Assembly: GCF_001625565.1 (NCBI RefSeq)
Contig: NZ_AUXS01000050.1
Span: forward strand, 19,267-83,266
DNA length: 64,000 nt
Reading direction: 5' to 3'
Source of the DNA: Pseudoalteromonas luteoviolacea NCIMB 1944
Lineage (GTDB): Bacteria > Pseudomonadota > Gammaproteobacteria > Enterobacterales > Alteromonadaceae
The notes under the pieces were generated by a model that was not told where the DNA came from, ran no database searches, and saw nothing but the letters and a program-made list of their open reading frames with translations. The translations under genes and the position numbers were made by a program. The first letter of the stretch is position 1. Every line of letters starts with the position of its first letter. Positions 1 through 9,396 of this stretch are shown one piece after another.

Positions 1-437
1 GGGATCCAAAGAACCAGCGCCCAGAGCTTTGGAATACCTACAACAGCCAAGTAAACCCTGGTGAAAGTATTCGTGTATTCCCATTGTCTAACTGGACAGA
101 ACTCGATATTTGGCAATATATCTACCAAGAAAACATCGAAATTGTACCTCTGTACTTATCAGAGAAACGCCCTGTCGTTGAGCGTGACGGTACCCTTATC
201 ATGGTTGATGACGAGCGTATGCCTTTAGAAGAAGGTGAAGTACCAGAAATGAAGTCTGTGCGCTTCCGTACGCTAGGTTGTTACCCACTAACAGGTGCTG
301 TTGAATCTGAAGCCAATACTTTAACCGGCATCATCGAAGAAATGCTGCTATCCACATCATCGGAGCGCGAAGGCCGTGTCATTGACCACGATTCAGCGGG
401 CTCTATGGAGAAGAAAAAACGCGAGGGGTATTTCTAA
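1..437 (+). CDS. cysD: Sulfate adenylyltransferase subunit 2 (partial, 5' end outside window)
   Basis: This is the C-terminal half of CysD, the catalytic subunit of ATP sulfurylase, which makes adenosine 5'-phosphosulfate (APS) from sulfate and ATP in the cytoplasm. The reading frame is open from base 3, upstream of any start codon, and reads DPKNQRPELWNTYNSQVNPG, followed by the conserved FPLSNWTELDIW segment; both are typical of CysD. Family members are about 300 residues, so roughly half is missing to the left. The TTG at 84 is internal and not a real start. The stop codon abuts the cysN start directly, so the two subunits are translated as a pair. Confidence 0.96.
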   Translation, partial: DPKNQRPELWNTYNSQVNPGESIRVFPLSNWTELDIWQYIYQENIEIVPLYLSEKRPVVERDGTLIMVDDERMPLEEGEVPEMKSVRFRTLGCYPLTGAVESEANTLTGIIEEMLLSTSSEREGRVIDHDSAGSMEKKKREGYF

Positions 438-1853
438 ATGTCTACAGCAAATGAAGTAAGAGAACTGGGCATTGAGGCCTATCTGTCTCGCCAACAAGAT
501 AAAAGCTTATTACGCATGATGACTTGCGGTAGCGTTGATGATGGTAAGTCGACACTGATCGGTCGTCTACTACATGACAGCCACCAAATTTATGAAGATC
601 AGCTTGCTGCACTACATAAAGATAACGAGAAAGTCGGTAACGCCGGTGAAGAACTAGATTTAGCACTACTTGTTGACGGTCTACAAGCTGAACGTGAGCA
701 GGGCATTACGATTGACGTTGCATATCGTTATTTTTCAACAGCAAAGCGTAAATTCATCATTGCCGACACGCCAGGTCACGAGCAGTATACCCGTAATATG
801 GTAACAGGTGCTTCGACGAGTGACCTCGCTATCATCTTGGTTGATGCGCGCTACGGTGTACAGGTACAGACGAAGCGTCACAGCTTTATTTGTGATTCTT
901 TAGGTATTAAACAGTTTGTTGTTGCTATCAACAAAATGGACATCGTTGACTTTGACGAAGCCGTGTTTGAGAAGATCAAAGCGGATTACTTGCAGTTTGC
1001 AGAGCAGCTTAATGTATCAGACATCAAGTTTATCCCTATGTCAGCGCTTAAAGGTGATAACGTAGTAACACGTTCTGAAAAGACTCCTTACTACACAGAT
1101 AAGCCACTGCTTGAGCTACTAGAAGACTCACCTGCCGCTGAAGCAAACCACGGGTTTGAAGCACGTTTCCCTGTACAGTATGTAGTGCGTCCAAATTTAG
1201 ATTTTCGCGGTTTTCAAGGTACGCTCACTTCAGGCTCATTGAGTGCAGGTCAAGCAGTTAAAGTACTGCCTTCAGGCAAATCTTCAACTATTAAAGAGCT
1301 AGTGACTTTTGATGGTAACCTTGAGCAAGCGCAAACAGGTCAAGCATTTACGATCACCTTAGCAGATGAAATTGATGTCAGCCGTGGTGATGTTATCGTT
1401 CCAGCTGACTCTACTGCGGCAGTTACCAACCTTATTCAAGCAAAGCTTGTGTGGATGCACGAAGAGCCTCTTGTATTGGGCAAGAACTACAACTTCAAGT
1501 TGGGCAGTAAGAGTACATCAGCCATTGTACGTAAGATTGATCACACCATCGATGTAAATACGTTAGAGCAAGGTCAAGCAGAGCAATTGCAATTGAATGA
1601 AATTGCCATTGTCACCTTAGAGTTGACCGAGAGCATCGTGGCTGATATCTATCGCAGCAACCATGAAACAGGTTCATTTATCCTGATTGATCGCATCAGC
1701 AACCTCACCATTGGTGCTGGTATGATCGAAGCACTGCTTGCTGAAGAGTCTGCGACAAGCTCTGAGTTCAGTGCCTTTGAACTTGAATTCAACGCCCTGG
1801 TACGTAAGCACTTCCCACATTGGCAAGCGCTTGATATCAGCAAGTTGAAGTAA
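438..1853 (+). CDS. cysN: Sulfate adenylyltransferase subunit 1 (GTPase)
   Basis: CysN is the GTP-hydrolysing regulatory subunit that drives APS formation by CysD. The 471-residue protein has an EF-Tu-like G domain with a P-loop (GSVDDGKST, about residues 32-40), a DTPGHEQYTRNM switch II segment and an NKMD base-recognition motif, followed by two beta-barrel domains. It is not fused to an APS kinase; cysC is separate, two genes downstream. It starts on the base after the cysD stop, so translational coupling is likely. Confidence 0.97.
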   Translation: MSTANEVRELGIEAYLSRQQDKSLLRMMTCGSVDDGKSTLIGRLLHDSHQIYEDQLAALHKDNEKVGNAGEELDLALLVDGLQAEREQGITIDVAYRYFSTAKRKFIIADTPGHEQYTRNMVTGASTSDLAIILVDARYGVQVQTKRHSFICDSLGIKQFVVAINKMDIVDFDEAVFEKIKADYLQFAEQLNVSDIKFIPMSALKGDNVVTRSEKTPYYTDKPLLELLEDSPAAEANHGFEARFPVQYVVRPNLDFRGFQGTLTSGSLSAGQAVKVLPSGKSSTIKELVTFDGNLEQAQTGQAFTITLADEIDVSRGDVIVPADSTAAVTNLIQAKLVWMHEEPLVLGKNYNFKLGSKSTSAIVRKIDHTIDVNTLEQGQAEQLQLNEIAIVTLELTESIVADIYRSNHETGSFILIDRISNLTIGAGMIEALLAEESATSSEFSAFELEFNALVRKHFPHWQALDISKLK

Positions 1854-1884
1854 GTGGATTTATGCCTGTTATTGGGAGAAAAAC

Positions 1885-3612
1885 GTGCTAGTTGATCAAA
1901 TCATCTTAACAGGCATTATGCTCGCTTTAGTCGTGTGCTTATTTGGCACACGACTTAATCCGGCTTGGTTATTTGTCAGCGCCATTGGCGTGAGCTATTT
2001 AACTGGTTTAATCGAGCTGGAATCTATGTTGGTAAATTATGCCAACCCTTCTTTGATCACCCTTGTACTGTTGATCTTAGTCTCTATTGCAATAGAAAAA
2101 ACTACACTTGTACAAAAGCTTGCCAGTACACTTGCCAGTGGCAGTTTGTCTAAGTCCGTAATGAAACTTGGCCTCTCTACGGCCTTCTTATCATCGTTTA
2201 CTAATAACACCGCGGTTGTCGCTTCTCTGATCAGCACCATTAAAGAGAGCCAAACACATTCGCCCTCCAAGTTATTGCTGCCTTTATCCTACACTGCCAT
2301 ATTGGGAGGCACCTTAACCTTAATTGGCACGTCTACGAATTTAATCGTCAATGGCTTTGCCGTTGATGCAGGTATGGCCCCTCTGGGCTTTTTTGATTTT
2401 ACTTTGGTTGGTGCGGGCGCTCTTATTGTTGGCTTGCTGACAATTTTATTACTCTTGAAATTCTTGCCAGACCACGGAACCGAAGACCAAGAAGTTGTGC
2501 CTTTTTACTTAGAGGGCAAGGTCTCAGCCGATTCAAAGTTAATTGGTCGCACCGTTGAAGAAAACGGTCTTAGAGACCTAAAAGACTTATTCTTAGCAGA
2601 AATTATTCGTGGGGAGCGCCGTATCTGTGCCGTAACTCCGCAGCAGGAAATTTGCCAAGGCGATGTTTTATTGTTCGTTGGTGATATCAAATCAGTCCCT
2701 TTGTTACGCCGCTTTGATGGCTTGCAGGTTGTGCATGATAAACACGAAAAAGACGTTGAGCACCTAGTTGAAGTGGTTGTAAGTCAGTCTTCGAAATACA
2801 TCGGAAAAACCATCAAAGAGATCCGTTTTCGTGAACAGTTTCACGCTGCAGTTATCGCCATTCGACGCGGGCATGACCGCCTGCAAGGCGGCCTTGGCAA
2901 AGTGAAACTGCAAGCGGGTGACTCATTAATTCTGGCACCTGGCAGCGACTTTTATAATTTGCCTGATCTAAAACGTGAATTTGTTTATATTTCAGGATTG
3001 GATTTACAAACTCACTTAACAAAACAGCAATCTGGTCATGTTTTATTGGGCTTTGCCGCTGTGATTGGCTTGGGTATCTTTGATATTGTGCCCCTAGTCA
3101 AAGGCCTCATGGTTCTGCTACTTGGATTAGTAGCCCTCGGTACAATTAAAGTCAACGAAATGAAACGTCGTTTTCCTATTGAGTTGCTGGCCATTGTCGG
3201 CAGTGCCATTGGTCTTGCCAAATTAATGATTGAAACTGGTTTGGCAACACAACTGTCCGATGCGCTGTTTCTGTTACTCGGTGATTTTGGGCCTTATGGC
3301 GCTTTTATTGCCATCTTTGTAATGACCGTGGTATTTACCGAACTTATCACTAATAACGCCGCTGCTGCATTGTCATTTCCAGTTGCATATGCTTTGGCTG
3401 TCGGGTTTGGTGTCGATCCACTCCCCTTTATTATGGCTGTTGCTTTTGGTGCGTCAGCAAGCTTTATTTCACCCTTTGGTTATCAAACAAACTTGATGGT
3501 CTATAGTGCAGGAAACTACCGGATCAAAGATTACGTCACGGTAGGCGTTCCTCTTTCAATTATTTACTCTATTACCGTCCTGACCTTGATCCCATTGGTC
3601 TTTCCCTTTTAA
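1885..3612 (+). CDS. SLC13-family permease with two TrkA-C (RCK-C) domains, probable sulfate importer
   Basis: A 575-residue inner-membrane permease of the SLC13/DASS type. Hydrophobic segments fill residues 1-200 and about 385-575. The cytoplasmic middle (about 210-375) carries two TrkA_C-like repeats, each with a 'G(R/K)T(V/I)' followed by a 'GD.L(L/I)' pattern. Both membrane halves contain a TNN motif (SSFTNNTAV and ELITNNAAA), typical of the ion/substrate clamshell. Its place between cysN and cysC argues for sulfate uptake coupled to sodium. The stop codon overlaps the cysC start by one base. The transported anion is inferred from context, not from sequence. Confidence 0.85.
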   Translation: MLVDQIILTGIMLALVVCLFGTRLNPAWLFVSAIGVSYLTGLIELESMLVNYANPSLITLVLLILVSIAIEKTTLVQKLASTLASGSLSKSVMKLGLSTAFLSSFTNNTAVVASLISTIKESQTHSPSKLLLPLSYTAILGGTLTLIGTSTNLIVNGFAVDAGMAPLGFFDFTLVGAGALIVGLLTILLLLKFLPDHGTEDQEVVPFYLEGKVSADSKLIGRTVEENGLRDLKDLFLAEIIRGERRICAVTPQQEICQGDVLLFVGDIKSVPLLRRFDGLQVVHDKHEKDVEHLVEVVVSQSSKYIGKTIKEIRFREQFHAAVIAIRRGHDRLQGGLGKVKLQAGDSLILAPGSDFYNLPDLKREFVYISGLDLQTHLTKQQSGHVLLGFAAVIGLGIFDIVPLVKGLMVLLLGLVALGTIKVNEMKRRFPIELLAIVGSAIGLAKLMIETGLATQLSDALFLLLGDFGPYGAFIAIFVMTVVFTELITNNAAAALSFPVAYALAVGFGVDPLPFIMAVAFGASASFISPFGYQTNLMVYSAGNYRIKDYVTVGVPLSIIYSITVLTLIPLVFPF

Positions 3613-4220
3613 TGGATAGCTTCATGGATAAAAATATTGTTTGGCATAATTATGCCGTGGAAAAAACACATCGTAGTGAGCTCAAAGGCCATAAGCCTGT
3701 GATCCTCTGGTTTACGGGCTTTTCTGGCTCAGGGAAAAGTACCGTGGCCAATGCACTAGAAAGTGCGCTACATCAAAGTGGTGTGCATACTTATTTGCTC
3801 GATGGTGATAATGTTAGACATGGACTGTGTAAAGATCTCGGTTTCAGTGATACCGATCGCGTTGAGAATATTCGTCGAGTTGGTGAATTAAGCAAGCTCA
3901 TGGTGGATGCAGGACTTGTGGTTTTAACTGCATTTATTTCTCCTTTCCAAGCAGAAAGAGACATGGTTAGAAACCTAGTAGGCGAAGGCGAGTTTGTAGA
4001 AGTGTTTTTAGATACGCCTCTTGAAGTATGTGAGCAACGCGATCCTAAAGGCTTATACAAAAAGGCACGCGCTGGCGAAATTAAGAATTTCACGGGAATT
4101 GATTCTGACTATCAACCCCCTGTTGCGCCGGAAATAAGACTTAATACAGGTGAAAACTCTCTTGAGCAGTCCGTACAACAATTAATTGATTATTTGAAAG
4201 ATAAAAACATCATCCAGTAG
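3612..4220 (+). CDS. cysC: Adenylyl-sulfate kinase
   Basis: CysC phosphorylates APS to PAPS, the substrate for the CysH reductase at 18082-18822. The 202-residue protein has a P-loop (GFSGSGKST, about residues 35-43), the DGDNVRHGL APS-binding segment and the FISPF and RDPKGLYKKA motifs of the family. The ATG at 3612 overlaps the permease stop (TAATG); a second in-frame ATG four codons later (3624) is an alternative. Downstream cysQ follows after 12 bases. Confidence 0.97.
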   Translation: MDSFMDKNIVWHNYAVEKTHRSELKGHKPVILWFTGFSGSGKSTVANALESALHQSGVHTYLLDGDNVRHGLCKDLGFSDTDRVENIRRVGELSKLMVDAGLVVLTAFISPFQAERDMVRNLVGEGEFVEVFLDTPLEVCEQRDPKGLYKKARAGEIKNFTGIDSDYQPPVAPEIRLNTGENSLEQSVQQLIDYLKDKNIIQ

Positions 4221-4232
4221 CAAGGATTACCT

Positions 4233-5003
4233 ATGAATGATACAGACCTGCTCGAAGAACTTGTCGAACTTGCTCGTCTCGCAGGCGACGAAATAATGCA
4301 GATCTATGCCAAAGACTTTGCCATAGAATTTAAGAATGATGACAGCCCAGTGACAGAAGCTGATCTTGCCGCAAATAGAGTTATCACCGCAGGTCTACAG
4401 CGTTTAACACCTGAAATCCCGATTTTAAGTGAAGAAAGTGCAGATATCAGCTGGCAGGAACGCCAAACTTGGCAGCGATACTGGCTTGTAGACCCAATTG
4501 ATGGCACCAAAGAGTTCATCAAAAAAAATGGCGAGTTCACCGTCAATATTGCGTTGATTGAACAAGGCACTCCGACTATGGGTGTGGTGTACGCTCCTGC
4601 GCTTAATATTTGCTACTTAGCAGCACAGAGCATTGGCGCATTCAGAGAGTGTGATGAAGCCCGTATTGAACTAAAAGTAACCCAAAAAGCACAGCAGGGA
4701 ACAATTAAAGTGGTTGGTTCTCGATCTCACCCCTCCGCTGAGCTTGCTGATTATTTAGCGCAATTCGATGATGTTGAAATGGTACCAAAAGGCAGCTCAT
4801 TAAAACTCTGCTTAGTCGCTGAAGGGGAAGCTGACGTATATCCGCGCCTTGGCCCAACAAGCGAATGGGATACAGGTGCCGGTCATGCAGTAGCCAAAAT
4901 TGCAGGTGCCACCGTCACTCAGATTGATGGTTCACCACTGACATATAATCAAAAAGAGTCTTACCTCAACCCATATTTTGTGGTTTCTAGGCTCAAAGCC
5001 TAA
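4233..5003 (+). CDS. cysQ: 3'(2'),5'-bisphosphate nucleotidase
   Basis: CysQ dephosphorylates PAP (and PAPS), preventing build-up of the inhibitory by-product of PAPS reduction. The 256-residue sequence shows the inositol-monophosphatase fold signatures: a DDSPVTEAD metal site, EES, and DPIDGTKEF with the catalytic Asp pair, plus WDTGAGHAV near the C-terminus. An AGGAT-type ribosome site lies before the ATG. It is the last gene of the cysDN-permease-cysC-cysQ operon and is followed by a stem-loop at 5010-5034. Confidence 0.96.
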   Translation: MNDTDLLEELVELARLAGDEIMQIYAKDFAIEFKNDDSPVTEADLAANRVITAGLQRLTPEIPILSEESADISWQERQTWQRYWLVDPIDGTKEFIKKNGEFTVNIALIEQGTPTMGVVYAPALNICYLAAQSIGAFRECDEARIELKVTQKAQQGTIKVVGSRSHPSAELADYLAQFDDVEMVPKGSSLKLCLVAEGEADVYPRLGPTSEWDTGAGHAVAKIAGATVTQIDGSPLTYNQKESYLNPYFVVSRLKA

Positions 5004-5009
5004 TATATC

Positions 5010-5034
5010 GACAGTGTCCAGCTTGGGCACTGTC
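5010..5034 (+). terminator. Stem-loop after cysQ
   Basis: A 10-pair stem with one G-U pair (GACAGTGTCC / GGGCACTGTC) and a 5-base loop begins seven bases after the cysQ stop. No clear T-run follows, so it may be a weak or Rho-assisted terminator or an mRNA 3' end stabiliser. Confidence 0.5.
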
Positions 5035-5176
5035 AAAACCCAATCCACCTTTCACTTGATTCTGCTGGGCTTTTTCATCACTTACTTATACTATAGCGCC
5101 CTGATGACTTGGTAATCGCAGCTTTGCTACCTGTCACCCATTGTTTGGACATTTTCTTACCTGTTTGGAATTAAAT

Positions 5177-6196
5177 ATGGATTTTAACAAGCTTACTTTG
5201 GCACTGCTCTTTGCTTTACCTGCACAACATGCAGTTGCGAAAAGTCCCTCTAAAGACGAAATTTCAGCGCTCAATCAATGTATTTTGAATCAATCAATTT
5301 CAGGCGATGACACTCGAACCGTGAAACAAGTGCGCCAATATTGTGAGCAGCAAATAGGAGCTTTAAGCCAACTAGATAAACGTATGGCAAGGGAGCGCGT
5401 CACAGAAGAAAATCGCAATGTTTTGACACCGCATCACCGCAATTACATCTTGCCAGTTTCTTATATCAAGAACCCAAACAATCGTCCGTTTGATGGCTTT
5501 ATGGATAAAACTGAGAAAGATGGTGAACCACTAGACAATGTGGAAGCAAAATATCAAATCTCATTGAAGCTTCCCATCTATCATGATTTTGAAGACAAAG
5601 ACCAAGCGATATACATGGGCGTGACTTTGCAGTCTTATTGGCAGGTGTATAACAAAGATATTTCATCACCCTTTAGAGAAACAAACTATGAACCCGAAAT
5701 TTTTTGGGTCAACTTTTTAGATGATGAAAATGTGCTTTGGGGCGATGAAATGGCCTTTGTATTGGGTATCTCCCATCAGTCCAACGGCAGAAGTCAACCA
5801 AACTCCCGCTCTTGGAATCGTATTTATGCCAATTTTATTTGGGAATACAATGGCTTTGTATTTAGCTTTAAACCTTGGTATCGCCTGCCTGAAGATGAAA
5901 AACCAGATACCAATGCGGCAAAAGGTGATGATAACCCAGATATTCACAAATACATGGGGTATTTTGAACTCAGTGGCGCATACCGTTTCAACAACGACCA
6001 CGAGGTAGGCATGATGTTACGCAACAATGCGGGCGGCGATAACCGCGGTGCCGTACAACTAGACTGGTCATTTCCAATTACCGGAAGAGTGCGCGGCTAC
6101 GCGCAGTACTTTAACGGCTACGGTGAGAGCTTAATAGATTACAATGCCCATATTCAGCGACTTGGGCTCGGCATTGCCATCACTGATTTACTGTAA
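5177..6196 (+). CDS. pldA: Outer-membrane phospholipase A (OMPLA)
   Basis: PldA is an outer-membrane beta-barrel enzyme that hydrolyses phospholipids misplaced in the outer leaflet. The hallmark active-site stretch SHQSNGRS (about residue 198), with SWNRIY shortly after, supplies the His-Ser-Asn triad. The start at 5177 is chosen because it gives a clean signal peptide (MDFNKLTLALLFALPAQHAVA); the frame also opens at 5141 but that would put 12 extra residues ahead of the signal. The barrel ends in hydrophobic, aromatic strands. It is monocistronic and convergent with the gene at 6249. Confidence 0.93.
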   Translation: MDFNKLTLALLFALPAQHAVAKSPSKDEISALNQCILNQSISGDDTRTVKQVRQYCEQQIGALSQLDKRMARERVTEENRNVLTPHHRNYILPVSYIKNPNNRPFDGFMDKTEKDGEPLDNVEAKYQISLKLPIYHDFEDKDQAIYMGVTLQSYWQVYNKDISSPFRETNYEPEIFWVNFLDDENVLWGDEMAFVLGISHQSNGRSQPNSRSWNRIYANFIWEYNGFVFSFKPWYRLPEDEKPDTNAAKGDDNPDIHKYMGYFELSGAYRFNNDHEVGMMLRNNAGGDNRGAVQLDWSFPITGRVRGYAQYFNGYGESLIDYNAHIQRLGLGIAITDLL

Positions 6197-6203
6197 AGTT
6201 TGC

Positions 6204-6232
6204 TATCCGGCCGAATTATATTTGGCCGGATA
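6204..6232. terminator. Convergent stem-loop between pldA and the GNAT-thioesterase gene
   Basis: TATCCGGCC pairs perfectly with GGCCGGATA across an 11-base AT-rich loop, between two converging genes. The T-run is weak on both strands; a shared bidirectional terminator is the simplest reading. Confidence 0.55.
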
Positions 6233-6248
6233 ATTGGCATACAACGAG

Positions 6249-7142
6249 TTAACGTTTAACGAAAAAGATACCGCAGAACTTAGCCACCAAGACATCACCA
6301 TCGTAGACGTTGACTGGGACCGTGTATTTCGCTTTGCCTTGTGTTTCGAGTTCGCTTAGCTCACCGCTACACTCTGACAGAGTTACCGTTGCACCCGGCG
6401 CTGTCGTTAATGGCTTGAGATATTTAATCTCGGCATCCGCCAGTACAATATCCCCTTCTAAATTGAGCTCTTTAAGTGCTAAATAAGTCGCCCCCCACCC
6501 TGTCAAAGTTGCCATGCTATACACAGAGCCTGCAAACATTGAATTGTGTAAATTCAAGTTGGCTTTTAAATCCGCCTTAGTAGAAAACTGCCAATCGGTA
6601 TAACTTTCAACCTTGATACCCATAGCATCACTGATCGGAATTGACTCGCGCCATGTGTCTTGCAGAACTTGCGTCCAATCTGGATGTCTAAACCAACCCG
6701 GTTCTGAAGGTTTTTGCTTAACCATTTTCCAATGTTGTACATCTCCGTACGCTAGATGGGCTTTTTCTACCACCTCATAACCGTGGCGCTCGTAAAATGC
6801 CAGTGCGCGTTCTCGCGCAAAGAGTACCAACTCTTGTGCGTCCTGTGTCCAGGCGATTTTTTCCAGTTCATGAAGCAGTCGGCTACCTAAATGCTGCCCT
6901 CGGTGCCCTTCAGCCACGGCCATATAACGCACCTGAGCTTGAAGATGATTGTTAAAGTGCAAACGCGCTACCGCCAGGACTTCACCTTCATTATTTTTAA
7001 TGTATCGGTGCTCTGCATCTTGTTCTAAATCATCTTGCTCTGATCCCCTCGGTTGATCCCACGGTGCTCTGAGTACTTGCCAGCGTAATTGATAATAATC
7101 TTGCCAATCTTGGCTACTTTGTGGCGAAATGACTGGAAACAT
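6249..7142 (-). CDS. GNAT acetyltransferase fused to YiiD-type hotdog thioesterase
   Basis: A 297-residue two-domain protein. Residues 1-145 look like a GNAT N-acetyltransferase: acetyl-CoA loop VAEGHRGQHLGSRLL, then FYERHGYEVV. Residues 150-297 resemble the C-terminal domain of E. coli YiiD, a hotdog-fold thioesterase-like domain (NLHNSMFAGSVYSMATLTGW is the typical helix). The physiological substrate is not known from sequence. It is transcribed divergently from the methyltransferase gene at 7219. Confidence 0.85.
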   Translation of the reverse strand: MFPVISPQSSQDWQDYYQLRWQVLRAPWDQPRGSEQDDLEQDAEHRYIKNNEGEVLAVARLHFNNHLQAQVRYMAVAEGHRGQHLGSRLLHELEKIAWTQDAQELVLFARERALAFYERHGYEVVEKAHLAYGDVQHWKMVKQKPSEPGWFRHPDWTQVLQDTWRESIPISDAMGIKVESYTDWQFSTKADLKANLNLHNSMFAGSVYSMATLTGWGATYLALKELNLEGDIVLADAEIKYLKPLTTAPGATVTLSECSGELSELETQGKAKYTVPVNVYDGDVLVAKFCGIFFVKR

Positions 7143-7218
7143 ATTTACTCCTTTTCATGCACACTCATGTGTGTGCTATTTTTGTGTTCTACCTTACAAG
7201 AAAAATAATGAACAGGAA

Positions 7219-8001
7219 ATGTTCAAGGTAAAATCATCGACTAATTGTGTAAAATCATCTAAACACAGTGGAATTACCTCAATCCTTGTCTATGCTGATG
7301 GAACTATGCAAGATTTTTTGACTGAATCAGGAACCGTCAGCAACGATTTTGTAGCCCAAAGCCACCAGCTTGGTCACTTGTTATATTGGCATAAGCACGG
7401 TAAGACGAGCATACAAGTTAGACAAGAAAAATCGCTCCGTTGGCTATTGATAAATAATACGTTACAGTCAATCGTTGAACTGAATCACCCAGAGCACTTG
7501 CTTTTTCCTCATTTGCAAGTGTTGGATGACCTATGGCAAAAATACCCTGCCCCACAACGAGTACTTGAATTAGGACTCGGAGGCGGTGCGATCCGTGATT
7601 ATTTGCATAGCGTCCATCAAGATTGCCAAGTGATCTCTGTAGAAAATAACCCTGATATCATCCACTGCTACAAACGTTATTTCGGTGGAGATCATATCAG
7701 TGAAGTCAACTGCAATGACGCGTACAAGGTATTAGAGCTGGATAATGCTCAGCCATTTGATTGGATAATCTTGGACTTATTTAGCGAGCTAGATGCGCCA
7801 CGCTTTTTGTATCAGCACAAATTTTACACCCTGCTACGCAATGCATTAACGGAACAGGGCGTGCTATTTATCAACTTTATTGCAGAGCATGAGTCACAAT
7901 TGAAACAGCTAGAGCATCTGCTGATCATTAATTTTGGCAAAAAGCCGTATATACATCAAGTACCCGGCTATGCAAATCATATTATTGCAATAGAGCGCTA
8001 A
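7219..8001 (+). CDS. Spermidine-synthase-like class I methyltransferase
   Basis: A protein of about 260 residues with a Rossmann SAM-binding core: LELGLGGGAIRDY (motif I), an acidic residue at VISVENN, and DWIILDLF (motif IV). The overall pattern matches spermidine synthase-like proteins that often do not make polyamines. The frame is open from 7129, inside the divergent neighbour's 5' end; I place the start at the ATG at 7219, with 7303 an alternative preceded by GATGGA. It overlaps the 3' end of dtd by four bases, tail to tail. Function unknown. Confidence 0.75.
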   Translation: MFKVKSSTNCVKSSKHSGITSILVYADGTMQDFLTESGTVSNDFVAQSHQLGHLLYWHKHGKTSIQVRQEKSLRWLLINNTLQSIVELNHPEHLLFPHLQVLDDLWQKYPAPQRVLELGLGGGAIRDYLHSVHQDCQVISVENNPDIIHCYKRYFGGDHISEVNCNDAYKVLELDNAQPFDWIILDLFSELDAPRFLYQHKFYTLLRNALTEQGVLFINFIAEHESQLKQLEHLLIINFGKKPYIHQVPGYANHIIAIER

Positions 8002-8435
8002 ACAGACAGGTTAAAAGTCACTGGGCCATCGTTACATAAACTGACCTGCATATCGGCGCCGAATTGACCTGTCGCGACTGTAATACCTGACTCTCGTGCT
8101 TGAGAAACAAAGTATTCGTAAAGCTGCTGTGCCTGCTCTGGTGTGCCCGCAGAAGAGAAACTAGGACGCATCCCTTTTTTGGTATCCGCCGCCAATGTAA
8201 ATTGAGAAACCACCAGTAGCTCACCCCCTATGTCTCTCAAACTCAAATTCATTTTCCCCGCTTCATCGGTAAAAATGCGATAATTACTCACTTTGTGCAG
8301 TAACTTATCGGCCTTTTGCTCATCATCAAGTTTTTCAACTCCGAGCAATACCAAAATACCTTGCTGAATTTCACCTACCACTTCGCCACCGACTTCCACT
8401 TTGGCAAACTTGACTCTTTGAATTAATCCTTGCAC
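7998..8435 (-). CDS. dtd: D-aminoacyl-tRNA deacylase
   Basis: Dtd removes D-amino acids (and glycine mischarged on tRNA-Ala) from tRNA. At 145 residues it is the usual length, with the SQFTLAADTKKGMRPSFS segment and the C-terminal GPVTF cross-subunit Gly-cisPro motif. The start is GTG with AGAGG six bases before it, one base after the pip stop, so it belongs to a yihY-pip-dtd operon. Confidence 0.96.
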   Translation of the reverse strand: MQGLIQRVKFAKVEVGGEVVGEIQQGILVLLGVEKLDDEQKADKLLHKVSNYRIFTDEAGKMNLSLRDIGGELLVVSQFTLAADTKKGMRPSFSSAGTPEQAQQLYEYFVSQARESGITVATGQFGADMQVSLCNDGPVTFNLSV

Positions 8436-8436
8436 T

Positions 8437-9387
8437 TTAACCTCTGTTTTTATCTATTTTGCACAGCAGTAAATCTGCCGCTCTGCGAATAGCCTCCGAA
8501 TATACTTGATTTGACGTACAGTGCCCAACGCCTTCTAAAATAAGTAGCCTAGCTTGCACTAACTCCGCGAACCTTTGCGCAGGTGCAAACCGACAAACTA
8601 AATCGTGCCTGCTGTGAATCATCCATATTGGTAGCGACTGCAAAATACCCGCATTGTTAAACAGTGTTTCCTCTTCCAAAAAGCAATGGTTCGACATGTA
8701 GTGCACCATCAGTTTCGCCTGCGAAACCAAATGTGCGCTACAAGGTAGTTGATATCTATGCAACTGAGTATCAACACTTAACTGAGTTTCCCAGTCGTGC
8801 CACAATTGTGCCGCTTTATGCTGCTGTAACTCATCTTCACCAAATAGCTGTTCATGATATAAAGATAAAATTTGCTGATGCGCCGTCAAATGTTGTGAAA
8901 ACTGGACAAAACGCTCTGGGTAGAACTGTGCTCCAGCCCCCGTAGCGCCATATAACCAAGCGAGATCTGAATTCGTCGCAAAAAAGCTCGCCCAAATGAT
9001 CAGCCCAGAGACACGCTCTTTGTATTGCTGCGCAAACAAAACCGCCAACGTCGCTCCCCAAGAGCCTCCCGCTATTACACAACGAGGAATATCCAAATAA
9101 TTCAACAGCGCAACAATGTCTTCGATGAGTAACGCCGTGTGATTGTATTCAAGCGATTGCGGAGAGGAGTTGCCACAGCCTCTTTGGCTATACAAAATAA
9201 TGCGATAGCGCTGGGGGTTAAAATAGCTCTGTGCCATCTTTTGCAGCCCCATACCGGGGCCACCATGCAAGATCAACACAGGTATACCAGCTGGGTTTCC
9301 ATACTCCTCAATATGCAATTGATGGCCATGGGAAACTGGTAGGTGAAAACTGCGCAGCGGATCCGTAGGCTGATACAGTAAGGTCAT
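8437..9387 (-). CDS. pip: Proline iminopeptidase (alpha/beta hydrolase)
   Basis: A 316-residue serine peptidase that releases N-terminal proline from peptides. The oxyanion-hole HGGPGMG motif and the nucleophile elbow GGSWGATL are both present, followed by the SRHDLVCRFAPAQ acid region and GHC near the C-terminus. Length matches the S33 prolyl iminopeptidases. A GAGG ribosome site sits before the ATG. It lies nine bases after yihY and one base before dtd. Confidence 0.9.
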   Translation of the reverse strand: MTLLYQPTDPLRSFHLPVSHGHQLHIEEYGNPAGIPVLILHGGPGMGLQKMAQSYFNPQRYRIILYSQRGCGNSSPQSLEYNHTALLIEDIVALLNYLDIPRCVIAGGSWGATLAVLFAQQYKERVSGLIIWASFFATNSDLAWLYGATGAGAQFYPERFVQFSQHLTAHQQILSLYHEQLFGEDELQQHKAAQLWHDWETQLSVDTQLHRYQLPCSAHLVSQAKLMVHYMSNHCFLEEETLFNNAGILQSLPIWMIHSRHDLVCRFAPAQRFAELVQARLLILEGVGHCTSNQVYSEAIRRAADLLLCKIDKNRG

Positions 9388-9396
9388 GGACTTACC

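Noticed and set aside
7129..7218. N-terminal extension of the methyltransferase
   Set aside because: It overlaps the divergent neighbour's coding start and encodes a Cys/His-rich stretch unlike the family.
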